Shown here: positions 1 to 7,715 of the stretch, piece after piece | How positions within the stretch are numbered: position 1 is the first letter of the stretch | How the letters are laid out: every line of letters starts with the position of its first letter | Source: Halovenus salina | Lineage (GTDB): Archaea > Halobacteriota > Halobacteria > Halobacteriales > Haloarculaceae | NCBI RefSeq assembly: GCF_026410925.1 | Contig: NZ_CP112972.1 | Location: 1,798,001 to 1,862,000 of the forward strand | Length of the DNA: 64,000 nt | Reading direction: 5' to 3' | The notes under the pieces: model-generated | Told to the model about the DNA's origin: nothing | What the model saw: the letters and a program-made list of their open reading frames with translations, nothing else | Databases searched by the model: none | Program-made: the position numbers and the translations under genes

Positions 1-624
1 GAACAGTACACCGGCCGTCGCGAGGGCGAGAATCGCCATCGGGACATAGAGCGTGGCCGTCGTCGTCGCGTCGACGTCGAGGATGCCAGTCTCGATACCG
101 ACGTAGCTTGGGTAGAGATAGACAAAATACCACGGCATCACGAGCATCGAGAGGAAGCCGCCGACAACGAGCCGCTGTGCGGTGTCACGTTGGCGTGCTC
201 GACTGTTGGCCGCGTCGGCCTCAGGCTGACGGAACCGATAGCCGTGGGCCGACAGCAGGCCGGACAGGTCGGCCTCGTCGTGGTGGTCGGGGTTGTAGAC
301 AACACGGGCGGTCTCCATCCCGTAGTTGGCCTCGACCGCGTGGATTCCCTCGGTATCCTCACCCCGTAACGAAAGAAAGGACTCACAGGTCGTACAGTGC
401 ATCCCGTCGACCGCGAGGTAAGCCGTCGCTGCGTCGTCAGGGACATCCGTCTCGCCGTCATCCTGTGTCACCGCGTCTGTCTCGTCCATCCCGCCAACAG
501 TGGAATCGTCTTCGAGCGTGCGGGCGACTTCGAGACAGCCCCGGCAACAGAAACCACCATCCACATCCGACGCCGTGACGGGTGACTCCGGCGTCGGGAG
601 ATCACAGAGCTGGCAGGTGCTCAT
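1..624 (-). CDS. Copper-translocating P-type ATPase, N-terminal part (runs off the window)
   Basis: Read from an ATG at 624 down to base 1, the frame stays open for 208 codons, so this is the N-terminal part of a larger protein. It starts with a CxxC pair (STCQLC) followed by CCRGC, the cysteine-rich leader seen in CcoI/FixI-type copper ATPases. A heavy-metal-associated domain with the metal site MHCTTC follows around residues 71-130, then two hydrophobic segments that should be the first membrane helices. The P-loop, phosphorylation site and CPC helix lie outside the window. The product should pump copper across the membrane. Its place beside nirK and a SCO chaperone suggests copper supply to exported cupro-enzymes, which is an inference. 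Confidence 0.85.
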   Translation of the reverse strand, partial: MSTCQLCDLPTPESPVTASDVDGGFCCRGCLEVARTLEDDSTVGGMDETDAVTQDDGETDVPDDAATAYLAVDGMHCTTCESFLSLRGEDTEGIHAVEANYGMETARVVYNPDHHDEADLSGLLSAHGYRFRQPEADAANSRARQRDTAQRLVVGGFLSMLVMPWYFVYLYPSYVGIETGILDVDATTTATLYVPMAILALATAGVLF

Positions 625-798
625 TGTGCGACCGTCTGTCGGCCAGTCACGAATGGGTGTGCCCGAACGTGTTCGCCATGATGAGGTGTTGATAGCGATA
701 CGTTCCGCAGGTCATCTGGGCCAGTTTTCCGAGACTGTCTTGAATCCCACTGAAATCTGCGGCTGTAGCCCTTTCGTCCTGTAACACCCATCTCTGGT

Positions 799-1026
799 AT
801 GACAGCGGACAACGCCTCCAGTGAGAAACTGCCGGTGGTACAGCTCACAGTTGTCAGCATCGTCTTCTTGTCGTTTATCGTGGTTCCCGGGTTCGTTCTG
901 GGGCTGGTGACCTACGGCTGGCAGTCGTGGCTTGGCTTCTCAAATCTGCATGTGGGTCTGGTCGCGCTGGCACCGGGCGTCCTGATGGGAGGCGCAGCAC
1001 TCCTCACCATGCTCGGCAGCAGGTGA
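799..1026 (+). CDS. Small two-helix membrane protein between the copper ATPase and nirK
   Basis: This 75-residue protein has a short polar N-terminus and two hydrophobic stretches (about residues 14-38 and 50-72), so it is probably a small integral membrane protein. I recognise no family. It lies divergently from the copper ATPase (174 bases between starts) and upstream of nirK on the same strand. It may belong to the copper/denitrification block, but nothing in the sequence shows a specific role. Confidence 0.6.
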   Translation: MTADNASSEKLPVVQLTVVSIVFLSFIVVPGFVLGLVTYGWQSWLGFSNLHVGLVALAPGVLMGGAALLTMLGSR

Positions 1027-1116
1027 CACTCACGTCTGACCGAAGCTGTCCGGTCAAATCCTCGTCTGCCTAACGAGCTAGGCCGTTGGCTCGTGGCGGC
1101 CCGTCATTATTAGTTT

Positions 1117-1148
1117 CAGACAATTACACAGAAAATAGCTGTTGTCTG
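1117..1148. promoter_or_regulatory. Inverted repeat upstream of nirK
   Basis: CAGACAA at 1117-1123 is repeated in inverse as TTGTCTG at 1142-1148, with 18 bases between the arms. It lies in the 276-base gap upstream of nirK, about 155 bases before its start codon. It could be a regulator site or a terminator for the small upstream gene. I did not see the CGAA-N4-TTCG pattern associated with haloarchaeal NarO sites. Confidence 0.35.
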
Positions 1149-1270
1149 GCGCGGATTCCACCCGATTTCTTATTAATGGCCCATGGTATGAGGGGGGACC
1201 GAGACGGGATCTCAGACGTTGAGAAGGACTCTTGGCCGGTAAGAATATGCTCTACGCTTCATATGCCTGG

Positions 1271-1279
1271 GTATTAAAC
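1271..1279 (+). promoter_or_regulatory. TATA-like box of nirK
   Basis: A TATTAAA box lies about 25-32 bases before the nirK ATG at 1303. This is the spacing expected of a leaderless haloarchaeal transcript. No Shine-Dalgarno sequence is visible before the ATG, which agrees. Confidence 0.5.
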
Positions 1280-1302
1280 GTACATGTGTAAGGTGACACC
1301 CA

Positions 1303-2403
1303 ATGTCCGAACCACCCGCCACGAAACGGCGTCCATTCCTCACAGCAATCGGTGCCGGTAGCACAGCAATGGTTGCGGGCTGTACCGGTCCACTTTCGAG
1401 CAGTGACAATACCGACGAACCAGAGCAGACACCTGACTCTACAGAAATGCAAGAATCACTCGATAACGCAGCGGAGACGGACACGGACAGAATCGCGGCA
1501 GACCCACGAGAGCTTCCGGACCCTGTCGACTGGGACGAGCCGCGTCACCACGAAATCGAGATGACGACGACCGAGGAGACCGCCGAAATCGAGCCCGGGG
1601 TCACATTCGACTTCATGACCTTCGACGGGCGGGTTCCGGGCCCGATGGTTCGGGTCCGCCGCGGTGACACCGTGGAACTGACGCTGACCAACGACGAGTC
1701 GAACTCGATGCCCCACAACGTCGACTTCCACGCCGTCTACGGGCCGGGCGGCGGCGCTGACGACACGACAGTCGCGCCCGGCGAGAGCGCCACCATCGAG
1801 TTCAAGGCGATGTACCCCGGCTCGTTCGTCTATCACTGTGCGGTCCCGAACATGGACCAGCACATCAGTTCGGGCATGTTCGGCGCAATCCTGGTCGAGC
1901 CCAAAGACGGCCTCCCCGAGGTCGACCGCGAGCTCTACTTCGGCCAGCACGAAATCTACACGAAAGGCTCCGCGGGCAAGGAGGGTCACCACGAGTTCGA
2001 CTTCGACGCGATGAAAAACGAGGAGCCGACCTACGTCTGTCTCAACGGCGAAGCGTACGCCTTCACCGGGAACGGATACGGGCCAGTGACCGTCGACAAA
2101 GGCGAGCGGATTCGCATCTTCCACTCGAACGGCGGCCCGAACCTCATCAGCTCCTGGCACGGCATCGGCAACGTCTGGGGGACGTTCTACCGCGACGGCG
2201 ACGTGGTCTCGGACCCCGACCGCTTCGTCGAGACCGCGCCGGTCGTCCCCGGCAGCGTCGCAATCGCCGAGATAGATACCCCGGTGCCCGGCCCCATCAA
2301 GCTGGTCGACCACGCGCTCTCGCGGGTCGTCAACAAGGGTATGCTGGGCGTCATCCAGGTCGAAGGCGAGGACGAACCAGACATCTTCAACCCGGACCCC
2401 TGA
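1303..2403 (+). CDS. nirK: Copper-containing dissimilatory nitrite reductase
   Basis: NirK reduces nitrite to nitric oxide outside the membrane during denitrification. The 366-residue protein begins with a Tat-type signal (KRRPFLTAIG) and a lipobox ending at Cys27, so it is an exported lipoprotein. Two cupredoxin domains follow. The type 1 copper ligands are all visible: His138, Cys179, His187 and Met192. The type 2 ligands are His143, His178 and His337. The catalytic Asp141 (in MPHNVDFH) and His286 (in SSWHGIG) are also in place, so the enzyme looks intact. The SSWH arrangement resembles AniA-type (class II) enzymes. It is followed by halocyanin, SCO, thioredoxin and CcdA genes on the same strand, which probably supply electrons and copper maturation. 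Confidence 0.95.
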   Translation: MSEPPATKRRPFLTAIGAGSTAMVAGCTGPLSSSDNTDEPEQTPDSTEMQESLDNAAETDTDRIAADPRELPDPVDWDEPRHHEIEMTTTEETAEIEPGVTFDFMTFDGRVPGPMVRVRRGDTVELTLTNDESNSMPHNVDFHAVYGPGGGADDTTVAPGESATIEFKAMYPGSFVYHCAVPNMDQHISSGMFGAILVEPKDGLPEVDRELYFGQHEIYTKGSAGKEGHHEFDFDAMKNEEPTYVCLNGEAYAFTGNGYGPVTVDKGERIRIFHSNGGPNLISSWHGIGNVWGTFYRDGDVVSDPDRFVETAPVVPGSVAIAEIDTPVPGPIKLVDHALSRVVNKGMLGVIQVEGEDEPDIFNPDP

Positions 2404-2432
2404 GCTGAGCGGCGAGCGGTCACGTTCCAACA

Positions 2433-3008
2433 ATGACACCACAACTCACCCGACGCGACGCGCTCAAAGCGGCCGGCGGCGTAGCCGTCGCTGCGGTCGC
2501 GGGCTGTGTCGGCAACAGCGGGGACGACGAACCGCCCGAGAACGCCGGCGAGCTTGGCGTTCCTGCCGAGGAGTTCACCGTGCAGACCACGTCCCGGCCG
2601 TTCCCCGAGTTCGACCCCCAGGTCGTCCACGTCACTCCCGGCACGACCGTCGAGTGGGTTGTCGAGACGGGCAGACACAACGTGACGGGGTATCACGAGG
2701 ATACTCATCCCCCACATCGGACGGCACCAGAGACGACGGCCTGGGGTAGCGAGCTACTGACTGGCCCCGGGTCGAGCTACGAGCACACCTTCGAGACCGA
2801 GGGTATCTACGACTACGTCGATACCCAGCAGGTGTGTGTCTCACACGAAGTCGCGGGCAACGTCGGCCGCGTCGTCGTCGGCTGGCCGGACCCGACAGAG
2901 GAGCCAGCACTGGCCGACCCACAGTCGGAGCTCCCCTCACGGGTCGCAAACGCACTCGCACAGTTCAACGAACAGACGCGACCGGTTCTCGAAGACGGCC
3001 CGGAGTGA
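2433..3008 (+). CDS. Halocyanin-like blue copper lipoprotein with Asn at the axial ligand position
   Basis: This 191-residue protein has a Tat signal (RRDALKAAGG) and a lipobox at Cys25, then a plastocyanin/halocyanin-type domain. His82 (GRHNV), Cys135 and His138 (VCVSHEVAGNVG) match the three equatorial copper ligands. The residue eight after the cysteine, Met in plastocyanin, is Asn143. The gene starts 30 bases after nirK, so it is the likely electron donor to NirK. The altered axial ligand would be expected to change the copper site's potential. A secondary role in copper delivery cannot be excluded. Confidence 0.85.
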   Translation: MTPQLTRRDALKAAGGVAVAAVAGCVGNSGDDEPPENAGELGVPAEEFTVQTTSRPFPEFDPQVVHVTPGTTVEWVVETGRHNVTGYHEDTHPPHRTAPETTAWGSELLTGPGSSYEHTFETEGIYDYVDTQQVCVSHEVAGNVGRVVVGWPDPTEEPALADPQSELPSRVANALAQFNEQTRPVLEDGPE

Positions 3009-3014
3009 TTTCCC

Positions 3015-3722
3015 ATGACCACCGAGCGAGCAAGCAGACGGGCAGTACTGGCGGCGGGAGCGACGGCGCTCGCGGCGACGGCGGGCTGTGTCGACGCGTT
3101 CGCCGGCAGTGACGGGAACGACGACGTGGTGTTAGACCCTCCGGAGAACCACGACCGCCGGACGGACCTCGACATCCCGTATCCCACCTACGGCGACCGG
3201 ATACCGGAGACATCAGTGCCCGCCCCACTTCACGACCGCGAGGTCTCGACACGGGAGTTCGTCGGAGACCGCCACGTGATGATGACGTTCATCTACACGA
3301 GCTGTCGGACGGTCTGTCCGGGGCTGACCGCCTCGCTCCGGCAGGTCCAGGCCGACGCCGTCGAGCGGGACTACAGCGACGAGATGGCGTTCCTGCCGAC
3401 GACGTTCGACCCCGAGCAGGACACCCCCGAACAGCTCCGGGCCTACGGCGAGGACCTGGGTGTCAACCACGACGCCGGCAACTGGTATTTTCTCAGGCCA
3501 GAGACCCCCGAATCGGCAAAGAGCGTCGTCGAGGAGACCTTCGGCGTCGCCTTCGAGTCCGGGGAGGGGGGCCACGGCGAGATGGAAGCAACCATGTTCC
3601 AGCACGCTTCGCTGGTGTTGCTCGTCAACAAGGACGGATTCGTCGAGCGAGCCTACAACGGCGGCCCGCCCGGGGCCAGCGAGGCCAGAGAGGACGCCCG
3701 GGCAGTCGTCGAGGGGTGGTGA
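3015..3722 (+). CDS. SCO1/SenC-family copper chaperone lipoprotein
   Basis: SCO proteins insert copper into exported copper enzymes, classically the CuA site of cytochrome oxidase. The 235-residue protein has a twin-arginine signal and lipobox (Cys25), then a thioredoxin fold. The copper-binding CxxxC is Cys97-Cys101 (SCRTVC), and the partner histidine is His197 (MFQHASL). It begins 6 bases after the halocyanin gene and its stop abuts the next gene, so these genes are co-transcribed. In this setting it may mature NirK or a terminal oxidase encoded elsewhere. Confidence 0.9.
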   Translation: MTTERASRRAVLAAGATALAATAGCVDAFAGSDGNDDVVLDPPENHDRRTDLDIPYPTYGDRIPETSVPAPLHDREVSTREFVGDRHVMMTFIYTSCRTVCPGLTASLRQVQADAVERDYSDEMAFLPTTFDPEQDTPEQLRAYGEDLGVNHDAGNWYFLRPETPESAKSVVEETFGVAFESGEGGHGEMEATMFQHASLVLLVNKDGFVERAYNGGPPGASEAREDARAVVEGW

Positions 3723-3724
3723 CG

Positions 3725-4252
3725 ATGAAACGGCGCGAGGTTATCGCCGGACTTGGAAGTCTGGCCGTCCTCGGCGGCGGCGCGGCGCTTACACTCGATG
3801 GCACCGGGTCGAACGGGTCGAGCATGGAGCCACTGGACGTCGAAACAATCGACGCTTCGGGCAGCAGTGACGGGACTGTCACGGTTCCACAGCGCGGGCA
3901 GGTGACCGTCCTCGAACTGTTCGCCACCTGGTGTAGCGTCTGTGAGTCGATGATGTCGGAGCTGACGACGGCCCACGAGCGCCTCGGCGACGAGGTCCAG
4001 TTTGTCTCGGTGACGAACGAACCACTCGGCGAGACGGTCACCCGAGCGGACGTATCGGCGTGGTGGACCGACCACGAGGGTGCCTGGACGCTCGGCGCTG
4101 ACACCGGCCTCACCCTCACACAGCGCCTCGACGCCAAGGGCGTCCCCTACACCGTCGTCTTCGATGCCGACAACCGTATCACCTGGAGTCACCGCGGTCG
4201 GACGGACGCATCGAAGCTGGAGACAGTCGTCGAGCGAGCACGTACGGAGTGA
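3725..4252 (+). CDS. TlpA-like thioredoxin-domain protein
   Basis: The protein has a twin-arginine-like N-terminus (MKRREVIAGLG) with a hydrophobic segment, so it is exported or membrane-anchored. A thioredoxin domain with the active site WCSVC (Cys70, Cys73) follows. I start it at the ATG at 3725, just after the upstream stop; in-frame GTG codons at 3716 and 3719 would overlap that gene. It probably keeps cysteines of the SCO protein or of copper sites reduced, taking electrons from the CcdA protein encoded next. That chain is inferred from gene order. Confidence 0.85.
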   Translation: MKRREVIAGLGSLAVLGGGAALTLDGTGSNGSSMEPLDVETIDASGSSDGTVTVPQRGQVTVLELFATWCSVCESMMSELTTAHERLGDEVQFVSVTNEPLGETVTRADVSAWWTDHEGAWTLGADTGLTLTQRLDAKGVPYTVVFDADNRITWSHRGRTDASKLETVVERARTE

Positions 4253-4929
4253 GCACGATGGCGAACACACTGTACGGAACGGCGACGTTCGCGTTCGGCG
4301 CGGGCGTATTGACGTTTTTCTCCCCCTGCGTCTACGCTCTGTTGCCTGGATACGTCGGCTACTACGTGGCGAACGTCGACGCCGAGTCGACGCCAATTGC
4401 GGGTGCGCTCGCCCGTGGCACCACGGCCAGCCTTGGCGCACTCGGAACCTTCGCCGTCCTCTCGGTCGCCGCGCTGGCGGCTGGTGAAGTGCTCGAACGC
4501 TTTCTGCCGGTGTTCGAGTATCTCGTCGGCGCGTTGCTCGTCGTCTTCGGCGTGCTCGTCGTCTACAAGGAGGCGTTCTCGATGACCGTCACCCTCCCCG
4601 AGCGCCAGGAGAGTCTGCTCGGGTTCGGCGTGTTCGGGGCGATGTACGCGCTCGCGGCGACTGCGTGTGTGTTGCCGCTGTTTCTCTCCGTCAGCCTTGT
4701 CGCCGTTGATTTCTCGGTCGTGGGAACAGTGCTCGTGTTGGGAGCCCACGCCGCGAGCTTCGCGGCGTTGATGATCGCAACAACGGTGATGACTGCACTC
4801 GGCCAGGAACGGCTGCTCTCGCAGTTCTCGGGACACGCCGGTGCGCTATCGAAAGTTGCAGGCATCATCCTCGTCTGTGCCGGCCTCCTCCAGGTCGCTA
4901 TCGTCGCCGGAGTCGCCGTCCCGTTTTAG
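4249..4929 (+). CDS. ccdA: CcdA-type cytochrome c biogenesis / thiol-reductant transporter
   Basis: CcdA moves reducing equivalents from cytoplasmic thioredoxin across the membrane. The roughly 226-residue protein is almost entirely hydrophobic, with about six membrane helices. Its two redox cysteines sit in the expected contexts: FFSPCVYALLPGY near residue 27 and ATACVLPLF near residue 141. The GTG at 4249 overlaps the upstream stop (GTGA), typical of translational coupling; an ATG at 4258 is the alternative start. It closes the nirK-linked copper/thiol operon. Confidence 0.85.
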   Translation: MSTMANTLYGTATFAFGAGVLTFFSPCVYALLPGYVGYYVANVDAESTPIAGALARGTTASLGALGTFAVLSVAALAAGEVLERFLPVFEYLVGALLVVFGVLVVYKEAFSMTVTLPERQESLLGFGVFGAMYALAATACVLPLFLSVSLVAVDFSVVGTVLVLGAHAASFAALMIATTVMTALGQERLLSQFSGHAGALSKVAGIILVCAGLLQVAIVAGVAVPF

Positions 4930-6038
4930 TCGCCACTGACCTGGCTCGTCGCGCCGTCCCACGACGCCGGGAGCGGACCGTCGTACTCCTCTGGGACAAA
5001 CGAACAGAGCGGGTCGCTTTCCAGCGGGTCGCCCGTGTGAGCGTACGCTCGTGACCGACTGCCGCCACAGACGTTCCGGTAGGGACAGGCCCCGCATTTC
5101 CCCTGCAGAGCGTCGGGGTCACGGAGCTCCTCGAAGAGGTCGGCGTTCCGGTACAGCTTGACGAGACTCTCGTCGCGGACGTTGCCGGCCGACTCGGCGA
5201 GAAAGCCAGAGGGAAACAGCTCGCCGGTGTGGCTGACGAAGGCAAAGCCGTCGCCGGCGGTGATGCCGGTCCGGCGGCCGATGCCGTCCGGCTTCGGTCC
5301 GGCCTCGCTGTCTGTCTGTTGCTGGAGGGCGACCCGGCGGTAGTGTGGTGCCTCGGTGGTTTTGATGCCGAACGGCGCGTCGGACTGAACCGAACAGAGC
5401 CACTCCATCACTCGCTCGGCACACTCTGGCGAAATCGGGTCGAGCACCCGCCCGCGGCCGACGGGGACCAGAAAGAACACCGACCAGAGGACAGCACCCA
5501 GGTCCGCGACGAGGTCCCGAATCGCGGGCAACTCCTCGATTGTCTCCCCGCAAACGGTCGTGTTTATCTGGAGCGGGAGCCCCGCTCGCTTTGCGTGTCG
5601 TGCGGCCTCGATGGTCTGCTCGAAGCTGCCGGTCTCCTGCCGGAACTCGTCGTGGGTGGCCGCCGACGCACCGTCGAGGCTGACGGCCATCCGCCGGAGC
5701 CCCGAATCGGCCAGCCCCTGAATCCGGTCGGGGGTCAATGAGTTCGTCCCGCTGGGGGTCATGGTCATCTGGAGCCCCTGGTCGGTCCCGTATTCGACGA
5801 GCTCGGGGACGTCGTCGCGTGCGAGCGGGTCCCCGCCCGAGAGGACGACGAGCTGGTCGTCGCCGAAGGACGCGGCCTCGTCGAGAAGCTGTTTTCCCTC
5901 TGCGGTCGTCAGCTCGTCGGGATGGCGCTGTGGCTCTGCCTCGGCTCGGCAGTGTTTACAGGCCAGTTCACACGCCTGGGTCACCTCCCAGATGAGGACG
6001 AAGGGCCGCTCGTCGGTGTCGATAGCGTCGGCGTACAT
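4926..6038 (-). CDS. Radical SAM/SPASM domain protein
   Basis: The 370-residue protein opens with the radical SAM cluster motif CELACKHC (Cys23, Cys27, Cys30) and ends with a SPASM-type region of several cysteines (CGACPYRNVCGG and a later Cys). The overall pattern fits the TIGR04053-like group, related to NirJ/AhbC/AhbD and PqqE-type enzymes. In haloarchaea such proteins can act in siroheme-derived heme synthesis, and a nirK neighbour would suit a respiratory role. The exact substrate is unknown. It converges on ccdA, overlapping its end by 4 bases. Confidence 0.75.
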   Translation of the reverse strand: MYADAIDTDERPFVLIWEVTQACELACKHCRAEAEPQRHPDELTTAEGKQLLDEAASFGDDQLVVLSGGDPLARDDVPELVEYGTDQGLQMTMTPSGTNSLTPDRIQGLADSGLRRMAVSLDGASAATHDEFRQETGSFEQTIEAARHAKRAGLPLQINTTVCGETIEELPAIRDLVADLGAVLWSVFFLVPVGRGRVLDPISPECAERVMEWLCSVQSDAPFGIKTTEAPHYRRVALQQQTDSEAGPKPDGIGRRTGITAGDGFAFVSHTGELFPSGFLAESAGNVRDESLVKLYRNADLFEELRDPDALQGKCGACPYRNVCGGSRSRAYAHTGDPLESDPLCSFVPEEYDGPLPASWDGATSQVSGD

Positions 6039-6108
6039 GCTCTGTGTGGGCGTTGTTGCCGTCCGTCCCTCAACGTCGTTCCGAACATATTCGCTCGGCG
6101 CGTCGCGG

Positions 6109-6411
6109 TCACTCGTCGGCAGGTGCCAGCACGATGAGTGCGGTACTCTCGCGTGTCGCCGTCGGCGAAATCTGCTGGTCGCCGGTGAACCGAGCGATGT
6201 CGCCCGCCGTCAGCTCGTGTGTATCATCGCCGAGCTGAAGGTCGATTTCGCCGTCGAGAACTGTTAATACGATATCTCGGCCTGGGTGGGTGTGTTCGGG
6301 AACCGTCTGGCCCTCATCGAGGGCGAGTCTGACAGTCTTCGGTTCGGCATCCGGAAAGACGTTCGCGTGGGGTTGGCCGTCGAGGTCGTCGAGAGATGTG
6401 ATGTCAGTCAT
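6109..6411 (-). CDS. Small cupin-domain protein
   Basis: The 100-residue protein is a single beta-barrel cupin. It has the first cupin motif (EHTHPGRDIVLTVLDGE) and a second part (LTAGDIARFTG) in which the usual histidine is missing. The start is the ATG at 6411; an upstream extension is open but runs into the promoter of the divergent gene at 6521. Function is unassigned; small cupins of this type often bind a metal or act as sensors. It lies just upstream of the radical SAM gene on the same strand. Confidence 0.7.
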   Translation of the reverse strand: MTDITSLDDLDGQPHANVFPDAEPKTVRLALDEGQTVPEHTHPGRDIVLTVLDGEIDLQLGDDTHELTAGDIARFTGDQQISPTATRESTALIVLAPADE

Positions 6412-6520
6412 GGCTGGCCGTGCCGTGAGTTCCGTCCGTGGGGCCTTCAGCGTTGACTCGAACATCTCCGCTCGCGCCGAACGGAAACCCTCTTTCGCGC
6501 TCGTGCCATAGGCTCTGTCA

Positions 6521-6964
6521 ATGAGAATCGAGCTTCGGGTCTGCAAACACTGTTTCGAAGGCGAACACGAGAACGAGCACAAGACGGCGGTGACGCGGGA
6601 TTTGGTCGCCTGCGCACGGGTCATCCGCGACCACCTCGAACGGACCGATTTCGACGACGTCCACATCCGGATGGTCTCGGAAGACGCGGGCGACGACGGC
6701 CGCCCGGCAGCGCTGCCCGCGGTTGCGGCGACCATCCAGGGTGACCAGGTCGCCGTCTCGGACACCCAGCTCATCACGATGGGCGAGAACGGCTACATGA
6801 TGGTCTACCCCAACCCACAGGACGCGCTGAAGGTGCTCGCCGGCAACATCGACGAAATCAGCCGCGTCGAGGACGAGAACATCCTCCCGGACCTCTCCGA
6901 GCAGAGCGCAGACATCATATTCGGCGGCCCCAGTGAGGAGACAGACGCCGAAATGTACCAGTAG
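6521..6964 (+). CDS. Conserved haloarchaeal-type protein with CxxC motif, function unknown
   Basis: This 147-residue acidic soluble protein has a CKHC motif at residues 8-11, then an alpha/beta-looking body. There is no signal peptide or membrane segment. I do not recognise the family. The CxxC could bind zinc or be redox active. It is transcribed divergently from the cupin gene, with 109 bases between starts. Its high GC and acidic composition match its neighbours, so it looks like a genuine gene. Confidence 0.55.
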   Translation: MRIELRVCKHCFEGEHENEHKTAVTRDLVACARVIRDHLERTDFDDVHIRMVSEDAGDDGRPAALPAVAATIQGDQVAVSDTQLITMGENGYMMVYPNPQDALKVLAGNIDEISRVEDENILPDLSEQSADIIFGGPSEETDAEMYQ

Positions 6965-7078
6965 CTGTTACTCGGCTCTTGCTTAGCACCGTTGAACAAG
7001 TATTATTTCTCATAATTTGTCAGATATCACGCAAGCTAGGGAGGTTGAGTGTGGCAGCGCGGCATTCACCGACCAAAG

Positions 7079-7573
7079 TCAACAGATTGAATATGTTGAT
7101 TCCACGGTTCCGGATGCTTCGAAGTAAAAGACGATATTGCCGAGGCAGTCGGAGACGGACACGTTAACACTAGTATCGTTACCAGAGGAATCCCTCGCAG
7201 TTATCGACACTGGTCGACTATCCTCCGGGAGGGATTCCTCAGTGATTCCTGCAACGACGACGTCCGAGCGTTCAGTAACCGTATGGGACTCCTGATAGAG
7301 TTGGGCATCCTCACGTGCAACCGTGATTGTCAAGGTAACCTCGTGTTCCAGTGAGTTATCAATGCGAATGGAGTGCGGATAGTCACCAGGCCCGGAGACG
7401 ACGAGATTGTCCGCTTCCGAGGGCGAAGGTGAATCCGTTTCCGAAGGCGAAGGTGAATCCGTTTCCGAGGGCGAAGCTGAGTCTGGCGAAGCGGTTTCGT
7501 CACCACTGAGACATCCCGTGAAACCCACCACGGCGGCACTTCCAAGCGCTCCGAGCATGGTCCGGCGTTTCAT
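7079..7573 (-). CDS. Lipoprotein with serine/proline/glutamate repeat linker
   Basis: The 164-residue protein begins MKRRTMLGALG with a hydrophobic stretch and the lipobox FTGC (Cys20), so it should be a Tat-exported lipoprotein. A linker of PSPSETDS repeats (residues about 30-55) spaces a single small beta-rich domain from the membrane. The repeats come from a 24-base tandem repeat in the DNA. The domain ends in a pair of cysteines (DCLGN and the final Cys) that might form a disulfide. No specific function can be assigned. Confidence 0.6.
   Translation of the reverse strand: MKRRTMLGALGSAAVVGFTGCLSGDETASPDSASPSETDSPSPSETDSPSPSEADNLVVSGPGDYPHSIRIDNSLEHEVTLTITVAREDAQLYQESHTVTERSDVVVAGITEESLPEDSRPVSITARDSSGNDTSVNVSVSDCLGNIVFYFEASGTVESTYSIC
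7415..7486. repeat. 24-base tandem repeat inside the lipoprotein gene
   Basis: Three consecutive 24-base units begin at 7415, 7439 and 7463. The first two differ by one base and the third is degenerate towards its end. They encode the SETDSPSP linker of the lipoprotein, so the reading frame is kept whatever the copy number. Confidence 0.8.
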
Positions 7574-7600
7574 ATATCTGCAAAGTAAGGACATTGGATT

Positions 7601-7625
7601 CATTCTTTGGATATATCAAAGAATG
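7601..7625. promoter_or_regulatory. Perfect 9-base-arm palindrome upstream of the lipoprotein gene
   Basis: CATTCTTTG (7601-7609) and CAAAGAATG (7617-7625) are exact inverse copies around GATATAT. The site lies 28-52 bases before the lipoprotein start at 7573 and surrounds a TATA-like core. This fits an operator overlapping the promoter, or the promoter element itself. Confidence 0.5.
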
Positions 7626-7715
7626 ATTTGACCGATGCGCGCCTTCCCTCTTGCACTGGCCCACGCACTGATCCCCCGGTAGGTCTCAGTGTATCACTGC
7701 CTTCGGTAAAAGCGG

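Noticed and set aside
1086..1277. 63-codon open frame upstream of nirK
   Set aside because: Its composition is not acidic as expected here, it has no family match, and it covers the dyad and promoter region of nirK.
1456..2442. Long open frame antisense to nirK (minus strand)
   Set aside because: It mirrors the GC-rich third positions of nirK, has no conserved domain and covers the same bases as a clear nirK gene.
7415..7486. Possible CRISPR-like repeats
   Set aside because: The units are directly abutting with no spacers and encode part of a lipoprotein linker. No CRISPR array was found anywhere in the window.
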